DNA of 64,000 nucleotides, taken from positions 500,001 to 564,000 of the forward strand of contig JAMWET010004998.1 in the NCBI GenBank assembly GCA_024036415.1. The letters are read 5' to 3'. The stretch is from Prochilodus magdalenae (taxonomy: Eukaryota; Chordata; Actinopteri; Characiformes; Prochilodontidae). The notes under the pieces were generated by a model. That model was not told where the DNA came from and searched no databases. It worked only from the letters and a program-made list of their open reading frames with translations. Every line of letters starts with the position of its first letter. Positions within the stretch are counted from its first letter, which is position 1. Below, one piece after another: positions 59,899-64,000 of this stretch. The translations under genes were made by a program, and so were the position numbers.

Positions 59899-59990
59899 AT
59901 GGTACGTGTAACTGATAAAATGGACAGTGAATGTATGTACAAGGAGGTGGTTTTATTGTTTAATGGATGGTTGGTGTATACGGTATATAT
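59899..59990 (+). mobile_element. Tail fragment of the palindromic element
   Basis: 'taactgataaaatggacagt', 'gaatgtatgtacaaggaggt' and 'ggttggtgtata' match the terminal part of the element at 62170-62262, in the same orientation. Confidence 0.7.
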
Positions 59991-61757
59991 TGCAGTCACA
60001 TGTAGTAGCTGTCAAAAGCTTGCATCTCAATTTACTGTATTTCCTTATTTTTCATTTACATTACCTGAAAATGTCAGCTGCCAGATGTGTGGAAAAATGC
60101 CTGATGAATGATTTGATAGAAAAGGAAAAGAATATCTTGGAATTAAAATTTCTTTTACATGAATTTACATAAAATTTCTTTCTCAGAAAAATGCACTTTA
60201 AAGACACAAGTGTTTTTATTAATATTGCTATTTAATAATATCAATGATATGGTGAACACAATCTGTACATTTCATAAAATAAAAATAACTACAAGATTAA
60301 AATATGGCAGTGCTGCATATTCATGAGTAAAAGGAAATCACTGAGATGAAAAAAAAAATTAAAACATGTGCAGTAAAAAAGGAGGAATTTATGGGGAAAT
60401 ATACTGTTAATGGAATGCTGAGTGACACCATGCTATGCACAAGGTAGCAAACAAAAGACAGACAGAGAAAGTGAAGGGGTAGGGGGGAGAGCATATCTTG
60501 GAAACAGGCTGATGGAAAGTCATGCGTTCAGTGGCGGCAGATGACAGCCAAAGGGACTTTTAATTGCAGTTGTCAAGATGCAGGGACAGATAAAGAGGCG
60601 ATTACGCTCCAACGTCTCTTATTCTGAACTAATATCACACACATGCACACACGCACACTTGCAAAACAAAAGTGAAAGAGGTAAGAGCTGTCAGAGCAGA
60701 GCACTTCCAGGAGGAGGGTGACAATTGAGAAGTCGTACTTTGCGTTCTTAGTCCACATAAAAACCATCTTTCTGTTACATCTAGACGTCCAGAGAGCTGG
60801 CAGCTGCCAGAAAAGACAGTGTTAGCCTTTTAGCTTTCCCAAATTGAACCATTTTAGACAGTTACTGAATCAGGTTATATACATTTCTTACATAAGAATC
60901 AGTTCGTTAGCGGTACACATCAATTAGTCATGGTTGGAGGGCAATGTTTTCAAATTAAACCAATCATGTGTCTTATCTTTTGACTCCAGTGGTTCTAACT
61001 AGCTAATTGTCTCTGTTGTTTAGCAAGCTGCATACAGTTCATTAACAGTCAGCTTGAGGTCTTATCCTGGGCCTTGTTATGTCAAGTATCTTGTGAATAT
61101 TTTAACACTGCATGCTCATAAAACTGAAGAATATCAGAATTAGATGTACAAAAAATGGCCAATATGCTTTTTTATACACTTATTGAAATATTTCATCCCA
61201 AAAAGGCTCATTTTTAAACAATGAATGGCATCCAATGGGAGCTGTGTTGAGATGAAGTGGTTCATGCTATCTGTTTGTTATAGTGAGCTTTTTCATGAAG
61301 GTTTTTAAAAAAAGGTTTTTCATGTGCCCAATGCTGACTACCACATCCCAGCCTGCAATGTAAATCACATGCCATTCATATCAAAGTGCTTTTCACACAA
61401 AGTCCATTGAGGCATTCGACTTCTTTCCGATAACCATCTGTGTACACATGTTCCAGCAGGGTTGCCTATTACTATGCAAATGGCAGCTCCATTTTCTCCT
61501 GAGCTATAGCCTTCACAAGCTTTTTTACATTGACAGTCATATTAGAAATACTGATGAATTCCCATTTTCTGCGTCTTATTATGTCCTATGATATTTGTAT
61601 GGGTTTTTGTATCAAAAAGCATCATAATTATTTTTCTGTTTATCACTGTTTACTTACCTTTAAGACTGATATATTTATATGCAATGGAGCAGATTGGCTC
61701 CCCTGTATTGTGCCTCGTTCAGAAAGCAACACATCCCATGAAGGCCAAATAGGCATA
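59991..61757. other. Non-coding stretch; two possible regulatory blocks
   Basis: No gene recognised. 60490-60640 (with 'ggacttttaattgcagttgt') and 61340-61520 (with 'ctatgcaaatggcagctcc', an octamer-like site) are repeat-free and GC-richer than their flanks. They could be regulatory by texture only. Confidence 0.3.
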
Positions 61758-62262
61758 TATACAACAGGTACAGACTGCAGTCCATCCGCTTCTCTGCATA
61801 CAGTGTTAGCCGCCTTTCATGCTGTTCTTAAATGATCAGGACCGCAGGGCAGTTCTCGGCTGAGTGGTGGATCATTCCCAGCAATGCATGGACACTGACA
61901 TGGTGGTGGTGTGTTAGTGTGTCTACAGTACAAGGTGAACCAACAAGGTAGAAGTGTGTAATAGAGTGGAGAGTGGAAACTCAGCAGCACTGCTGTGTCT
62001 GATCCACTCACACCAGCACAACACACTCTAACACACCACCACCATGTCAGTGTTAGTGCAGTGATGACAATGATCCACCACCCACATAATACCTGCTTTC
62101 TGGTGGTTAACAAAGCATGTAGGAAATCAAATGGACTACAGTCTGTAATTGTAGAACTACAAGGTGCACCTATATGGTAAGTGCAGCTGATAATATGGAC
62201 AGTGAGTGTAGATACAAGGACATGTACTTAATAATGTGGCTGCTGGGTGTATATATTTAGAG
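61758..62262 (+). mobile_element. Palindromic interspersed element, both arms present
   Basis: The left arm has 'actgcagtccatccgcttct', 'tgctgttcttaaatgatcag', 'gagtggtggatcattccca' and 'gacatggtggtggtgtgtta'. The right arm has 'taacacaccaccaccatgtc', 'tgacaatgatccaccaccca', 'aacaaagcatgtagg' and 'aaatggactacagtctgt'. These are reverse-complement counterparts around a centre near 61950-61970. The terminal words 'gataatatggacagtgagtg' and 'gctgggtgtata' close the element. No protein is encoded. Confidence 0.8.
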
Positions 62263-62519
62263 GCTGTGCCATTGCTATTTAAAAACCTCTATTACTGTAG
62301 TGCTAAAAAAACTGACATTTGCAGTGAAGTATAGTTCTGTTCGCTCCTTTTTTTCGATCTCAACACGTCTATATAGGCCCTGCGTGTGGCAGTGCTTCAT
62401 TTTAAAACCACTTTGCCGCTGTTCTACATTGATAGTGACTTATGACAGCAATTCAGAATGACAGTTAGCAGGGCAGTGAGTTACAGAAGGGTTGATGTCC
62501 AATTAGCAGTGTCTGCTCA

Positions 62520-62660
62520 GCTTTAATGAGTGGTGGTAAATTTCAGCTCCATCTCGCTGGCACATTTTAATTAGCTGTAATTACACGTGGCCTGACCTTT
62601 CTTGCAGAGCTCCCTGTCCAGTTGATTTACAGGGTCACGAGTCTCATGCTTTACTCCTGG
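62520..62660. promoter_or_regulatory. Possible conserved non-coding element
   Basis: A repeat-free block with 'cattttaattagctgtaatt' (62563-62582), which holds two TAATTA-type homeodomain cores, followed by 'acacgtggcctgacctttct'. Function is inferred from motif density only. Confidence 0.3.
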
Positions 62661-64000
62661 GGGATCCTGGTGGAGAGGGGGCAGGTGGGATGAGGTACAG
62701 GCTTGTTCATTCACATGCGTTTCCTCGAGAGGCAGCCTAGCAGGTGCTATACCAGTACAACTGTCTAAGAACAGTGGCGTAAAATAAGGCAGGGGGTCTA
62801 TGGCCTTCTAGTTTTTATGCATGGTAAATGTGGGGGGGTGATTGTCACAAAACATATCTAATCTTAGTGAGTATTTTTATTAAGTGGTGAAGGTGTTCTA
62901 TACAAATGCTGAACTACATGAAAACACTGACCTCTGCCCGACTGCAGCATCTGCTAACATACTATCTTTTATTTGAACCTACTTAAGAACTACTGCTCCT
63001 TAAGTCATAATTATTCTATAATAACAATATTTGTTGCTATGATCTTACTTGAACAGTCTTAAAATAAAATCTTGTTGGTCTTCTCTGAGAGATTTGCGAA
63101 ACTACTTTTTCTGCTGTTTCTTTCAGTTCACTTTGCCCAGGTCTGAATTTTGCTATCAGATCTGCCAAAGCACCGATCTGATTCATTAATATATATGTCA
63201 GCTAGTCGTATTCTGATAACTGATCCCCTTGCTCCAGGTCCCAACAAAAAGGGTTATGTAAGCTTTCCTAAATTTGTTAACTGTGCTACATTTGTACTGT
63301 ATATATTTCTTGAATATTTTCCCACACCCCATCTTTACTGCTAAAAGATGTAGGCTCACTCTACACATAAGGATGATCTTGTGTCTCTTTGACCCAGAGA
63401 ACAAAAGTTTCCAAAGATAATTAGAATTTTGCCATTCTCATCCACACTCATCCACACTTATATTTGGAATGCTTTGCATAAAATCTGGATGTAGTGTATA
63501 TTTGCATAATCAATGAATTGTATAAATAAAATATTCAATATGCATTCTTTGTGCTGTTTTAAATTTAATGCAATTGGAAGATACTTTGGAAACTACTACC
63601 TTCATTTGCATGTTACTTGCAGTGTCTGCTTTTTGACATTTTTGAATTTGTTGTTTGCAAGTGAATTTATTTAAGACAATAACTTAAAATATTGTGTTCA
63701 GTGAATACTGAATACTAAAAAGTTAACATTGTGCACCCTGATTCATATGAATTGCATTATATTATCAAAGGATTGTAATAAAATATTTACTGCAAAACGC
63801 AGGTCTGACATTTCTGTGTATTTCCGTGACAGAGACTAAAACCTGATGTAAAGGGCAGAAACCTGATATAATGAATATGTGTCCTGATTTACATTTGAAT
63901 TGCTATATGTAGGTTATAGTCCTCCCACTTGTCAGACCAAATTTGTACCCCTGTGTATGAAAGTAGCTCTAAAGCCTGGTTGACTGGATCATCTGGCATG
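62661..64000. other. Non-coding stretch to the end of the window
   Basis: AT-rich DNA with no recognisable gene, repeat or RNA. The last 600 bp show several aataaa words, which are expected by chance at this composition. Confidence 0.4.

Overview
The window looks like nuclear DNA from a ray-finned fish, and it is almost entirely non-coding. No open frame reads as an intact protein. There are no ribosome-binding sites, operons or prokaryotic gene spacing. The base composition is AT-rich with many decayed transposable elements. The organism is inferred only from repeats I recognise: Tc1-like transposons, CR1/L2/Rex-type LINEs with short repeated 3' tails, two tRNA-derived SINEs, and a palindromic element that I associate with ostariophysan fish (characins, catfishes, electric fishes). 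I could not run any database search, so the family names rest on memory of consensus sequences.

Layout. 1-6.4 kb: three different Tc1-like relics, then a roughly 3-kb LINE on the minus strand with readable endonuclease and reverse transcriptase remnants. 6.4-20 kb: single-copy DNA with more Tc1 relics (8.6 and 16.6-17.35 kb), two copies of an unclassified element (13.3 and 17.7 kb) and a degenerate minisatellite near 14.1 kb. 20-29 kb: LINE 3' ends, a TG tract and a CA tract 0.4 kb apart, a 112-bp MITE-like unit, a SINE at 24.7 kb, and a 1.46-kb structure with inverted Tc1 arms flanked by TA. 29-40 kb: mostly repeat-poor DNA with GC-richer, homeodomain-site-rich blocks that may be conserved regulatory elements, plus one palindromic element copy. 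40.3-41.9 kb: a LINE nested inside a hAT-like MITE. 42-50 kb: more candidate regulatory blocks and the single credible coding exon, on the minus strand at 47.7-47.9 kb. 50-56 kb: a dense group of short related repeats, a Tc1 relic, a transposon ORF relic and a SINE. 58.6-59.4 kb: a 20-bp minisatellite. 59.9-62.3 kb: two more palindromic-element pieces, then repeat-poor DNA to the end.

How it fits together. The simplest reading is a gene desert or large introns. The minus-strand exon suggests the window may lie within a long gene whose other exons fall outside it or were not recognised. The possible regulatory blocks are inferences from composition and motifs alone. I found no evidence of an undescribed molecular system. 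The best leads are the candidate exon, the nested and inverted transposon structures, and the minisatellite with linked variants.
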